In this document: piece after piece, positions 19,999 through 28,470 of the stretch
Layout of the letters: each line of letters starts with the position of its first letter
Numbering within the stretch: the first letter of the stretch is position 1
DNA from: Niallia taxi
GTDB taxonomy: Bacteria > Bacillota > Bacilli > Bacillales > Cytobacillaceae
Assembly: GCF_032818155.1 (NCBI RefSeq)
Contig: NZ_CP102589.1
Span: 3,086,001 to 3,150,000 of the forward strand
Reading direction: 5' to 3'
Length of the DNA: 64,000 nucleotides
Notes under the pieces: generated by a model
What the model was told of the DNA's origin: nothing
The model's input: the letters and a program-made list of their open reading frames with translations, nothing else
The model's database searches: none
Translations under genes and position numbers: made by a program

Positions 19999-20047
19999 TT
20001 TCAGTTGGGGAAGGGATGAATTCCTCATACCCTTTTCTTTAATTTAT

Positions 20048-22183
20048 TCAATTATCCGCTTTTTCATTCCTATTTCCAAAGTTTGCGCGAGACAATAATA
20101 ACTTCTCCACTTCACTAGCTGGAAGTGGTCTGGAATAGTAAAAACCTTGTGCCTTATGGCAATTTGCTGCTAGCAGAATATCTGCCTGCTCCTGACATTC
20201 TACACCTTCAGCAATAACGTCCATCCCCAGGTTTTTTCCTAAGTGAATGATGGTTGTAATAATCGCTGCATCCTTAACATTTTCCAATACATCTCTGACA
20301 AATGATTGATCAATTTTTAAAATATCGATTGGAAATTGCTTAATATAGCTTAACGAAGAATACCCCGTCCCGAAATCATCAACAGATATGATAACACCAA
20401 GCTCCTTCAATTTCCTTAATACAGGAATTGCCTCCTTTGAATTATGCATGGCGCCTTCTGTTATTTCGATTTCAAGCAAATTTGCCGGTATATCATTTTT
20501 TATAATCGCTGACTTAATGATATCTACAAAGTTAGGTTGTTCGAATTGTTTGGGAGAAATATTGACTGCAATGCGGATGCCATTGCCAAAAGTCTTCAGC
20601 CAGCTGCTGATTTGCTTGCATGCTGTTTCAATGACCCAGTTTCCAATTGGAATGATAAGGCCTGTATCCTCTGCAAGGGGGATAAATTCTCCAGGAGAAA
20701 CGAAACCTAATGTAGGGCATTCCCATCTAAGCAGTGCTTCTACACTCTTAATTGTCTTGTCCTTCAAGTCAATTTGAGGCTGATAAAATAAGGTCAGCTC
20801 CTCGTTTTGTACAGCTTTCCGTAAATTTGTCTCCATTGTTACAATGTTTGTTAAGGTAATATTCATATCAGACCGATAAAATTGATAATGAGCTTTGCCT
20901 CTTTCCTTCACTCTGAATAATGCTTCATCTGCATTTTTAATGAGCGTGCCTTCATCCTTCCCATCATTCGGGTACATACTTATGCCAATGCTTGGGGTAA
21001 TATAGTATTCCTGTGAATCCAAGTAAAAGGAGCTCGCAAATCTTGACAGGATTGCTTGAGCAAAAGAGGTTGCCTTCTGCCTCGTGATGTTTGCAAGAAT
21101 AATAATGAACTCATCTCCGCCTTGCCTATACACATGACAATCCACATTATTAAATTCTAACAGCCGGTCTGCAACCTTTATCAATATTTGATCGCCAACT
21201 ATATGACCAAATGTGTCATTAATATATTTGAACCTGTCAAGGTCAATTGTCAGCAGTGCAATTTCTGTTCCATTTTCTTTCGCTTTCTTTATTTCCATAT
21301 TTAAATCTTCCAACAGTGCTCTTCTGTTATACAGTCCTGTGAGCTGATCATGGAAAGCCATGTATCTGATTTTTTCTGCTGTTTCTTTTTTCTCTGACAT
21401 ATCTCTTAAGATGATATACATTCCTTGTGCACTATTATTTACAAGGATAGGAATAATTTTAATATGAAGATTAAGGACATGACCATTCTTCATTTTTAAC
21501 AAACTGTCAATCGACTGGGACAAATGTGTCAACCGGCATTTTCTAATTTGATCCTTAAAGTATGTGAGGCTGTCTTCATCAATTAATTCAAAAATGGACC
21601 TGTTTAGAATCTTTTCTAACGAGTATCCTGTCAGCTTTTCCCCAGCTGGGTTAACCGTATAAATGGAACCATGTAAATCGATTCCTAGAACGGCATCAAG
21701 ATTGTGGTCGACAATGGAGCGAATTTGCTGTTCTCTCTCAATGAGTCTCTGTTTTTCTTCCTGTAGCTTTGTTACATCTCTTGTCACAGACACAATAAAT
21801 TTCACATACCCGTCTGTATCCAAAATAGGTGTCAAAACAGACTCCCCATAACGATTGATTCCTTCTGGCAGGATGACTTCATCAGAAAAAACACGCATTG
21901 CTTTGGTGTCATAAACAATACCATATTCTTCCTGAAGGACCTCGGCTAAACTTGGTAAAAGAACCTCCTGCAAGGTTTTCCCAATATAGTTTGGGGCGAG
22001 TTTCGCATGCGCATATGCAGCCTCATTTGCAAAAACATAAGTAAAAAGCGGGCCAGGTTCTGCCTTCATAATGTAAACCATATCATTGATATGCTTAAAA
22101 ATGATTTCAAATATGATTCTCTCAATTCGATTGTTTATATTTTTATGATTTTCATCATTTAGGATCTCATATAATCCATTCAT
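20048..22183 (-). CDS. PAS-PAS-GGDEF-EAL c-di-GMP turnover protein
   Basis: A 711-residue soluble signalling protein with no membrane segment: two PAS domains (about residues 25-140 and 150-265), a GGDEF domain (about 270-440) and an EAL domain (about 450-700). The GGDEF motif is intact (355-359), with no RXXD inhibitory site in front of it. The EAL domain has its key motifs: EALLRW (482 on), EITEGAM, DDFGTGYSS and EGVE. It may therefore make and degrade c-di-GMP in response to a PAS ligand. Resembles YkoW/DgcW without its MHYT membrane part. AAGGA eight bases before the second ATG (22183) decides the start. Confidence 0.88.
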   Translation of the reverse strand: MNGLYEILNDENHKNINNRIERIIFEIIFKHINDMVYIMKAEPGPLFTYVFANEAAYAHAKLAPNYIGKTLQEVLLPSLAEVLQEEYGIVYDTKAMRVFSDEVILPEGINRYGESVLTPILDTDGYVKFIVSVTRDVTKLQEEKQRLIEREQQIRSIVDHNLDAVLGIDLHGSIYTVNPAGEKLTGYSLEKILNRSIFELIDEDSLTYFKDQIRKCRLTHLSQSIDSLLKMKNGHVLNLHIKIIPILVNNSAQGMYIILRDMSEKKETAEKIRYMAFHDQLTGLYNRRALLEDLNMEIKKAKENGTEIALLTIDLDRFKYINDTFGHIVGDQILIKVADRLLEFNNVDCHVYRQGGDEFIIILANITRQKATSFAQAILSRFASSFYLDSQEYYITPSIGISMYPNDGKDEGTLIKNADEALFRVKERGKAHYQFYRSDMNITLTNIVTMETNLRKAVQNEELTLFYQPQIDLKDKTIKSVEALLRWECPTLGFVSPGEFIPLAEDTGLIIPIGNWVIETACKQISSWLKTFGNGIRIAVNISPKQFEQPNFVDIIKSAIIKNDIPANLLEIEITEGAMHNSKEAIPVLRKLKELGVIISVDDFGTGYSSLSYIKQFPIDILKIDQSFVRDVLENVKDAAIITTIIHLGKNLGMDVIAEGVECQEQADILLAANCHKAQGFYYSRPLPASEVEKLLLSRANFGNRNEKADN

Positions 22184-22492
22184 TTGTATCATCCTTATTC
22201 TACTTCTCTCACTGCTACTAACTGGTTAGTTACCCTCTAATGTATAAAATAAAAGCTTAACGGTTAATATAAATGAATACTAAAAACTATTTATATACTT
22301 CTTATTCAAACAAGATGCTTATCTCGTTTTTCTTAGTATAAATATCGGCGCATAAAGTCTAATGTTTATATTCTCCTCATAAAAAATAAACTGTCAATTA
22401 TTCACTATTGATTTCAGAAAGGATTTCTTTTCTTTTGGAAAAATAGTATAATAGCTTGTATTCATACTCTACCAGAAAGGAGTTCAAAGATT
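22184..22492. other. Divergent promoter gap between the GGDEF-EAL gene and ykyB
   Basis: About 309 AT-rich bases without a coding frame. It should contain both divergent promoters. A possible -10 (TATAAT, 22446-22451) lies about 45 bases before ykyB, with a weak -35 upstream. Confidence 0.4.
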
Positions 22493-22960
22493 ATGCACAA
22501 GCATCCGTCAAAAATGCCGCAATTGAACCCAACGATTGACAACCTCTCACAATCCATTTCAGTAGTTAATCGCCATGCTAAAACAGCAACAGATCCAAAG
22601 TTTCTTTACAAGCTAAAACAAGCTAGTCTGCAAAAACTGCTGTTTGAAGGTAAAGCAAAAAAAATCGGACTTCATTTTTCAGGCAATCCAAGAAACAGTC
22701 AGCAGCAATCTGATATATTGGTACAATGTGGAGAATATACCTTCCACCTACCTCCAACAAAAAAAGATTTTGAAGAACTGCCCCATCTTGGCTCCTTAAA
22801 CCAAAATGTCAGGAATCCAAAATCAACCATTTCCCTTAATCAGGCAAAAAAACTGCTCATCGCTTATACTGGATTAAAAGAAGACAAGCCGGATCAAAAC
22901 AAGCCTCAAAACAAACGTTATGTTAAGCCTGTTTTTAAAAAGCTCGGTGAAAGCTACTAA
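22493..22960 (+). CDS. ykyB: YkyB-family protein
   Basis: A 155-residue basic cytosolic protein matching B. subtilis YkyB, function unknown. Conserved segments are VNRHAKTATDPKFLY, KKIGLHFSGNPR-SQQQSD, FHLPPTKKDFE-LPHLG and the C-terminal PVFKKLGESY. The high Lys/Arg content could fit nucleic-acid binding, but that is a guess. AAAGGAG precedes the ATG. It converges with cheV across a shared terminator, and the ykyB-cheV adjacency matches B. subtilis. Confidence 0.88.
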   Translation: MHKHPSKMPQLNPTIDNLSQSISVVNRHAKTATDPKFLYKLKQASLQKLLFEGKAKKIGLHFSGNPRNSQQQSDILVQCGEYTFHLPPTKKDFEELPHLGSLNQNVRNPKSTISLNQAKKLLIAYTGLKEDKPDQNKPQNKRYVKPVFKKLGESY

Positions 22961-23004
22961 ATAATTATGCAGGAGTACTCGGCCTGTTTTTTTCTATGAT
23001 AAAT

Positions 23005-23053
23005 AAAAAAAGTCTGCATGGAACCGGATTATCCGTTTCGTGCAGACTTTTTT
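23005..23053. terminator. Shared terminator of ykyB and cheV
   Basis: AAAAAAGTCTGCA pairs with TGCAGACTTTTTT, with an inner imperfect CCGGAT/ATCCG hairpin; T-runs on both strands between convergent genes. Confidence 0.85.
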
Positions 23054-23057
23054 GTTT

Positions 23058-23966
23058 TTAAATGATATGCTCATCAACAAGCAGTATCAATTCAGCAATT
23101 TCTGGTTTGCTGACTTGAGCGTTTGCCCCAACTCGTTTTCCTTTATGTCTTAAATCTTCCGTAATTAAGGAGGAGAAAATGATAACCGGCAATTGTCCCA
23201 GGTTCGCATCCTCTTTGATTTTTCTTGTTAAATGATGGCCATCCATTTGCGGCATTTCTATATCTGTAATAACAAGCTGGACAATATCTTCTACGCTTTT
23301 GCCTGACTCATTTATTCCTTCTAAATAATCGTATGCTTCTCGCCCATTTTCAAAGAATTGCACCTTATCATACCCTGCCTCTGACAGCGTATCCTCCAGC
23401 AGTTTTCTTAATAATGGTGAATCCTCAACAACGATAAGCTGCTTATTGCTTCTTTCACGAGCACCTAATCTTTTCACTTGCTGCACATTAATTCCTGATT
23501 CTGGGTTAATGTCTACGACAATACGTTCAAAATCAAGCAACAAAATCATTTCCCCGTTCAGCTTAATAACACCAATGATTTGGCTTTCAGCCCCTTGGTA
23601 CATTTCAGATGGCTTTTCAATGTCTTCCCATGAGATACGATGTATCTGGGAGACATTATGTACATGAAAGATAATTTTTGTTTTATTAAACTCAGATACA
23701 ATAAACTTATCTTTCTCTGGCTCCTCTGAAGGTGGTAAGCCAAGAGCATTTGCCAAGTTGACTACAGGCAGAACCTCTCCTCTCAGCTCCATGATGCCCT
23801 CTACATTAGGATGGGCATGGGGAATAGTTGTAATCGGCACTGGGTTAATAATTTCTTTTACCTTGATAACATTAATCCCAAATTTATTTTTACCTACCCC
23901 AAATTCGACGATTTCTAATTCATTTGTACCCGTTTCTAACAAAATGCCTTTATCTTTGTTCATCAT
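23058..23966 (-). CDS. cheV: CheV, chemotaxis coupling/adaptation protein
   Basis: A 302-residue protein with an N-terminal CheW-like domain (about residues 15-155) and a C-terminal response-regulator receiver domain (about 175-300). CheV couples chemoreceptors to the kinase CheA, and phosphorylation of the receiver tunes adaptation. The phospho-acceptor Asp235 lies in VITDIEMPQMDG, with the acidic pair in VVEDSPLL and Lys in SKPEI. Two adjacent ATG codons (23966, 23963) are equally possible. Its presence implies a motile cell even though no flagellar genes are in the window. Confidence 0.95.
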   Translation of the reverse strand: MMNKDKGILLETGTNELEIVEFGVGKNKFGINVIKVKEIINPVPITTIPHAHPNVEGIMELRGEVLPVVNLANALGLPPSEEPEKDKFIVSEFNKTKIIFHVHNVSQIHRISWEDIEKPSEMYQGAESQIIGVIKLNGEMILLLDFERIVVDINPESGINVQQVKRLGARERSNKQLIVVEDSPLLRKLLEDTLSEAGYDKVQFFENGREAYDYLEGINESGKSVEDIVQLVITDIEMPQMDGHHLTRKIKEDANLGQLPVIIFSSLITEDLRHKGKRVGANAQVSKPEIAELILLVDEHII

Positions 23967-24236
23967 TCTCGTCCTTCCTACTTGAGCATAATCTACCTAT
24001 ACGTTATATCGTTGCTATTAAGTGCAAACTTAATCAATTATTTTATAATTGGCAAAAGTTTTTATCTGTGTTTGCCTTGAATCCTTCTTTATATCGGCTG
24101 TTTTCTGATACTGTGAAGACTGTGCTTGAAATAATTTCAATCCTTTTCCCAAAAGCATCATCACTCTTTCCAAAACAACAAAGAAAAACCCAAACTATTT
24201 CTGTATGATAGTTTAGGTCATTCTAAAGGAAAATAT

Positions 24237-25541
24237 TTATTTAGTACTCTTTTGCACTTTCCCATGAATGATTAAGCCGATGACAGTTAAGATAATCAGT
24301 GAGCCTAATGCCATTCTGCTTGCAGTATTGCCTAAATCAGCAAAAATAAAGGTAATGCTTCCATATAAGAGTGGTCCTACAATTGATGAAACCTTACCTG
24401 AGAAGGCAAATAATCCAAAGAATTGGCCACGTTTTTCTTCTGGCGTAATTTCAACAATATAAGCCCTTGATGTAACCCACATACTTCCAAGCGCAATACC
24501 AAACATGCTTCCTGCAATCCAAAACTGCAATTCGTTCCATGCAACTGCTGCGATAATCAATGCCACCACAAGAAGAATCCCAACAATTCGGATTGATTTG
24601 TAAGCACCTATTTTCTTGGCAATATAACCGAAAATAAACGACCCGATAATGCTTGATAAGGTAGAGACCAAATATAAAATGATAAACTTTCCTGCCGAAA
24701 TACCAACTACCGTATTTGCATAAACCGCCATTACAGCGATGGTCGTTGCAACTGCATCATTTAAAAAGAAATAAGCAATCATGAATGTGAAGATTTCACG
24801 GTATTTCCGAGCCTGTTTAAACGTTTCAAAGATTTCCTTATACCCAGATAGAAAAGATTGCTTTTCGGCAGTCTGTTTTGGAGTGTCTTTAATTATAAAG
24901 AAAAGCGGTAAAGACAATAAGAGAAACAGCAGGCCTGTTGGAATAAAGGAGCGATAATAATCACCATCTCCGACAAACAGGTAGACGGCAAGGCCAATTA
25001 ATGTTCCCATATAGCCAACAGCTACACCGAATCCCGAAATAAGTGGCATTTGCTCTTTTGTGCCTAAATCAGAAATCATCGTATCATAAAACACAAGACT
25101 AGAATGATAGGCAAACTTGGCAAAAACAAATAATAATATGACGAAAAATAATGACATTGGAATGCCCATTATAGAACCCTCGAAGGTTATCCCCCCAACA
25201 ACTCCCATAAGAATGGTACCAAGAACAGTAAGAATGGTGAATATAATAATATATTTCTTTTTTCTGCCAGTCCTATCCATCAAAACGCCAAATAAAGGCG
25301 AAAATAAAACTAACAAAAAGCTGGCTAATGCATTAGAATACGTGATTACAGTACTAGCTATTTGTTCTTGAACTTTATTTGTACCAATGATTTCTTGTAA
25401 ATATAATGGGAAAAATATCGTATTAATATTGGAAGAAAATATTGTATTTGCCGCATCATACAGGGCCCAAGCGAGTATCGGCAAGGAAAAATATAGTGCT
25501 GTACCACGCAATTTCTGTGATTGTGTCTTTGATTGTTCCAT
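24237..25541 (-). CDS. MFS transporter of the UMF1/Atg22-like (YxiO) family
   Basis: A 434-residue membrane protein with about twelve predicted membrane helices. The N-terminal AWALYDAANTIFSSNI-NTIFFPLYLQ and the cytosolic loop DRTGRKKKYII mark the UMF1 family, related to vacuolar Atg22 effluxers and B. subtilis YxiO. The transported compound is unknown; amino-acid or drug efflux is possible. GGAGG lies thirteen bases before the ATG, farther than usual. No gene follows in the same direction before cheV, so it is probably monocistronic. Confidence 0.82.
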   Translation of the reverse strand: MEQSKTQSQKLRGTALYFSLPILAWALYDAANTIFSSNINTIFFPLYLQEIIGTNKVQEQIASTVITYSNALASFLLVLFSPLFGVLMDRTGRKKKYIIIFTILTVLGTILMGVVGGITFEGSIMGIPMSLFFVILLFVFAKFAYHSSLVFYDTMISDLGTKEQMPLISGFGVAVGYMGTLIGLAVYLFVGDGDYYRSFIPTGLLFLLLSLPLFFIIKDTPKQTAEKQSFLSGYKEIFETFKQARKYREIFTFMIAYFFLNDAVATTIAVMAVYANTVVGISAGKFIILYLVSTLSSIIGSFIFGYIAKKIGAYKSIRIVGILLVVALIIAAVAWNELQFWIAGSMFGIALGSMWVTSRAYIVEITPEEKRGQFFGLFAFSGKVSSIVGPLLYGSITFIFADLGNTASRMALGSLIILTVIGLIIHGKVQKSTK

Positions 25542-25867
25542 AAAGCTCTTTCGACCTCCTTCGTTTCAAAAAAATTTTTGTTTTAACATTTACTTGCAGA
25601 CGGAGATCCTTTGTTTTCAACCGAAAGTTTCATACTCTATACATTTTTGGGAATTCTCCCCTCCTTTTCCATCATATCTGCTGCAATGTGAGTAAACAAC
25701 CCTTTTTATGTAAAAAAACTGTAATAGCCCCCCATAATTTCCTCCTATTCAGGAGCAATAAATGTATCATCTTTGTGAACATTGCTCTAAAATCAAATCG
25801 GATTTCCTATTAGTGAATAAAATATTCTATAAAGAATTTATAGCGAAATTAGAAGGGGGTTATAATC
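25542..25867. other. Divergent gap upstream of the MFS gene
   Basis: About 325 AT-rich bases between the MFS permease and a small plus-strand gene. I see no reading frame and no known leader RNA. Confidence 0.4.
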
Positions 25868-26014
25868 ATGAACGGAACAGCCATTTTATTTAATGAGGAT
25901 TCATCTATCATTATCATAGAGAACATTACGGACGCTGAACAGAACGAACAAGTATATTCTTGTGGAGAAAAGGTTCTCCTAAAAGACGACATAGATTGGG
26001 AATATGGCTACTAA
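25868..26014 (+). CDS. Small acidic protein of unknown function
   Basis: A 48-residue acidic protein (N-terminus MNGTAILFNED, C-terminus DDIDWEYGY) with a beta-prone IIII segment and a single Cys. AAGGGGG lies about ten bases before the ATG, and a hairpin terminator follows twelve bases after the stop, so it looks like a real monocistronic gene. I do not recognise a family. It lies just upstream of patA but is separated from it by the terminator. Confidence 0.6.
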   Translation: MNGTAILFNEDSSIIIIENITDAEQNEQVYSCGEKVLLKDDIDWEYGY

Positions 26015-26025
26015 ATCATTCTAAT

Positions 26026-26051
26026 GCGCTTTTTTTAAAGTGCTTTTTTTT
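26026..26051 (+). terminator. Terminator of the small acidic protein gene
   Basis: GCGCTTT pairs with AAAGTGC around TTTT, followed by eight T. Confidence 0.7.
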
Positions 26052-26134
26052 CTGACAAGGCTATTGTTTTCAAGATAACCTGGATTTGTTATGATACTTA
26101 TAATCAGCAGAAAATAAACAATAAGGTGGAAAAC

Positions 26135-27286
26135 ATGGAATATTTGATAAATAAAAAAGTAAAGGATATTGAAATATCCGGAATTCGTAAATTCTCCAAT
26201 ATGGTTGCAGGCAAAGAGGGCATGCTTGCACTGACGATTGGTCAGCCTGATTTCCCTACACCTGCTCACATTAAAGAAGCTGCAAAAAAAGCCATTGACG
26301 AGGATTTCACCACATACACACACAACGCAGGAGATTTGGCGCTAAGACAAGCTGCTTGTGACTTTGTCGCAAAAAAATACAGTTTAAACTATCATCCAGC
26401 AACAGAGGTTATCGTAACTACGGGTGCTAGTGAGGCAATTGATATTGCCTTCCGTACAATATTAGAGGAAGGTGTTGAAGTTATTCTGCCAGGTCCTGTG
26501 TATCCTGGTTATGAGCCGATTATCCGCTTATGTGGTGCAACGCCCATTTACGTTGATATTAAAGAGAATGACTTTCGTTTTACAGCAGAGCTCATTGAAC
26601 CTTACATAACGGATAAAACAAGATGTATCGTTCTTCCATACCCAAGCAATCCGACAGGGGTCAGCTTAAATAAAAAAGAGCTAGTGGCAATAGCTGATTT
26701 ACTGCAGGACAAAGATATCTTTGTACTGGCAGATGAAATATACAGTGAGCTGCTTTTTGACGCAACTCATATTTCTATCGGCAGTTTCCTCAGAGAGAAA
26801 ACGATTGTCATTAACGGGTTATCGAAATCCCATAGCATGACAGGCTGGCGTATTGGCTTTTTATTTGCTCCTGAAAATATTTGTCAGCAAATACTAAAGG
26901 TTCATCAGTACAATGTAACATGTGCCTCGTCTATATCTCAACAAGCAGCCTTGCAGGCATTAACTGTTGGCATTGATGACAGTCTGCCAATGAAGAAGGA
27001 GTACAAAAAAAGACGGGATTATCTTTATTCCCGTTTGACGGATATCGGTTTAGAGGTCGTTAATCCAGACGGTGCCTTTTATTTCTTCATTAAGATTCCT
27101 GTGTCTGGCATTACATCATTTGACTTCTGTTTAGATTTAGTCGAAAAAGCCAATTTGGCAGTTGTTCCAGGTAGTGCCTTTTCTCCTTTAGGAGAAGGTT
27201 ATTTCCGTATTTCTTTCGCATATTCTTTTGATACATTAAAAGAAGCTTGTGACAGGCTTGGTACTTATCTAGATACCCTTAAATAA
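26135..27286 (+). CDS. patA: Aminotransferase A
   Basis: A 383-residue fold-type I PLP aminotransferase closely matching B. subtilis PatA, proposed to act on N-acetyl-diaminopimelate intermediates in lysine synthesis. The PLP-binding Lys231 is in NGLSKSHSMTGWRIGF; other conserved sites are YPSNPTG and the C-terminal arginine region FRISFAYS. A GTG at 26126 is in frame but overlaps the ribosome site AAGGTGG; the ATG at 26135 (MEYLINKK) is the start and aligns with PatA. Its stop codon is inside a long shared terminator. Confidence 0.92.
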   Translation: MEYLINKKVKDIEISGIRKFSNMVAGKEGMLALTIGQPDFPTPAHIKEAAKKAIDEDFTTYTHNAGDLALRQAACDFVAKKYSLNYHPATEVIVTTGASEAIDIAFRTILEEGVEVILPGPVYPGYEPIIRLCGATPIYVDIKENDFRFTAELIEPYITDKTRCIVLPYPSNPTGVSLNKKELVAIADLLQDKDIFVLADEIYSELLFDATHISIGSFLREKTIVINGLSKSHSMTGWRIGFLFAPENICQQILKVHQYNVTCASSISQQAALQALTVGIDDSLPMKKEYKKRRDYLYSRLTDIGLEVVNPDGAFYFFIKIPVSGITSFDFCLDLVEKANLAVVPGSAFSPLGEGYFRISFAYSFDTLKEACDRLGTYLDTLK

Positions 27287-27329
27287 TAATAAGGATCTCT
27301 TCATAATTGAAGAGATCCTTATTATTATT
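27282..27329. terminator. 22-bp perfect bidirectional terminator containing both stop codons
   Basis: A perfect 22-bp inverted repeat with a TAAT loop spans the ends of two convergent genes. The patA stop (27284-27286) and the ykwC stop (27325-27327) lie symmetrically inside the stem. The flanking ATTATTATT gives T-rich tails. Confidence 0.92.
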
Positions 27330-28203
27330 GCTGCCAATACTTATACAATGCTTGTGTACCGAGCTCATCTTGTCCTAGAGCAGCAAGTCTGCTATATAAA
27401 TTTTCTGCAAGAGCCAAGCCTGGAGTTTCCATCTCCATCTGCTTTGCTTCCTCCATGGCAATCCTTATGTCTTTAATGAAATGCTTAATATAAAATCCTG
27501 GATCAAAATCCCCTTTAATAATTCTCGGCGCTAGATTTGACAGCGAAAAACTGCCAGCAGCTCCTGTTGTGATGCTTTTGAGAACATTATCTGGATTCAG
27601 TCCAGCCTTTTCTGCATAAACTATTGCTTCACAAACACCAATCATATTAGAAGCTATTGCAATCTGGTTGCACATTTTCGTATGCTGACCAGCGCCGGCA
27701 CTACCTTGATAGACAATGTTTGTTCCTAAAATTTCGAAAATTGGCAGTACAGCTGCGAAATCTTCTTCAGCACCACCAACCATTATCGAAAGCTTCGCCT
27801 CTCTCGCACCAATATCTCCGCCTGAAACTGGAGCATCCAAGGCATGTATGCTTTTGCTCTTTGCTTCTTCATAAATTCTTTTTGCTAAGCTTGGAGTGGA
27901 AGTAGTCATATCAATTACATATGTATTTGCTTGCGCATTGTTAATAATGCCATCCTTGCCTAAATACACCTCTTCTACGTCCTTCGGATAGCCAACAATT
28001 GTAATAATTACATTTGCTTTTTCAGCCACTTCTCTCGGACTCTCCGCCCAAGCAGCACCATCATTCAGCAATTCCTCAGCCTTTTCCTTCGTGCGGTTGT
28101 AAACGACAACAGGATAACCGTTTGTCATTAGGTTTCTGGCCATGCTTTTCCCCATAACTCCGACACCAATAAAACCAATTACAGTATTCTCATTAGTCAA
28201 CAT
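27325..28203 (-). CDS. ykwC: YkwC, 3-hydroxyisobutyrate-dehydrogenase-family oxidoreductase
   Basis: A 292-residue beta-hydroxyacid dehydrogenase. The N-terminal Rossmann motif GFIGVGVMGKSMA binds NAD(P); the substrate motif DAPVSGGDIGAREAKL and catalytic Lys in GQHTKMCNQI are in place. It probably oxidises or reduces a small beta-hydroxyacid such as glyoxylate/succinate semialdehyde type substrates; the true substrate is not known. The open frame extends 14 codons upstream, but GGAGG in front of the ATG at 28203 decides the start. Adjacent to patA as in B. subtilis. Confidence 0.9.
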   Translation of the reverse strand: MLTNENTVIGFIGVGVMGKSMARNLMTNGYPVVVYNRTKEKAEELLNDGAAWAESPREVAEKANVIITIVGYPKDVEEVYLGKDGIINNAQANTYVIDMTTSTPSLAKRIYEEAKSKSIHALDAPVSGGDIGAREAKLSIMVGGAEEDFAAVLPIFEILGTNIVYQGSAGAGQHTKMCNQIAIASNMIGVCEAIVYAEKAGLNPDNVLKSITTGAAGSFSLSNLAPRIIKGDFDPGFYIKHFIKDIRIAMEEAKQMEMETPGLALAENLYSRLAALGQDELGTQALYKYWQQ

Positions 28204-28302
28204 CCGATTTCTTCCCTCCAACTTCATAAAAACTATTGCTAACATTAATAATCATAACATATGGATTAATAGGTATTCATTAATAGATGATGAGGATCAG
28301 AA

Positions 28303-28335
28303 ACAAAAAAAAGGACTGACTAGTGAACTAGTCAG
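28303..28335 (-). terminator. Terminator of ptsHI
   Basis: CTGACTAGT pairs with ACTAGTCAG, followed on the minus strand by CCTTTTTTTTTG. It lies 136 bases after the ptsI stop; no gene intervenes. Confidence 0.85.
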
Positions 28336-28470
28336 CCAAATAAGGGGAAAATGAGAATAGCTTAGCAAACTTAAAAACTTTAAGTGCCTGTGCTTAGTTT
28401 AGTTTTACCCCCTTTAAGAGCATTCTAAACATTCATTTTCATTTTTTTATAAATTATTTTTTCTGTCTGA

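Noticed and set aside
22961..23004. First hairpin after ykyB (CAGG/CCTG with T-run)
   Set aside because: The stem has only four pairs; the much stronger palindrome at 23005-23053 is the likely terminator.
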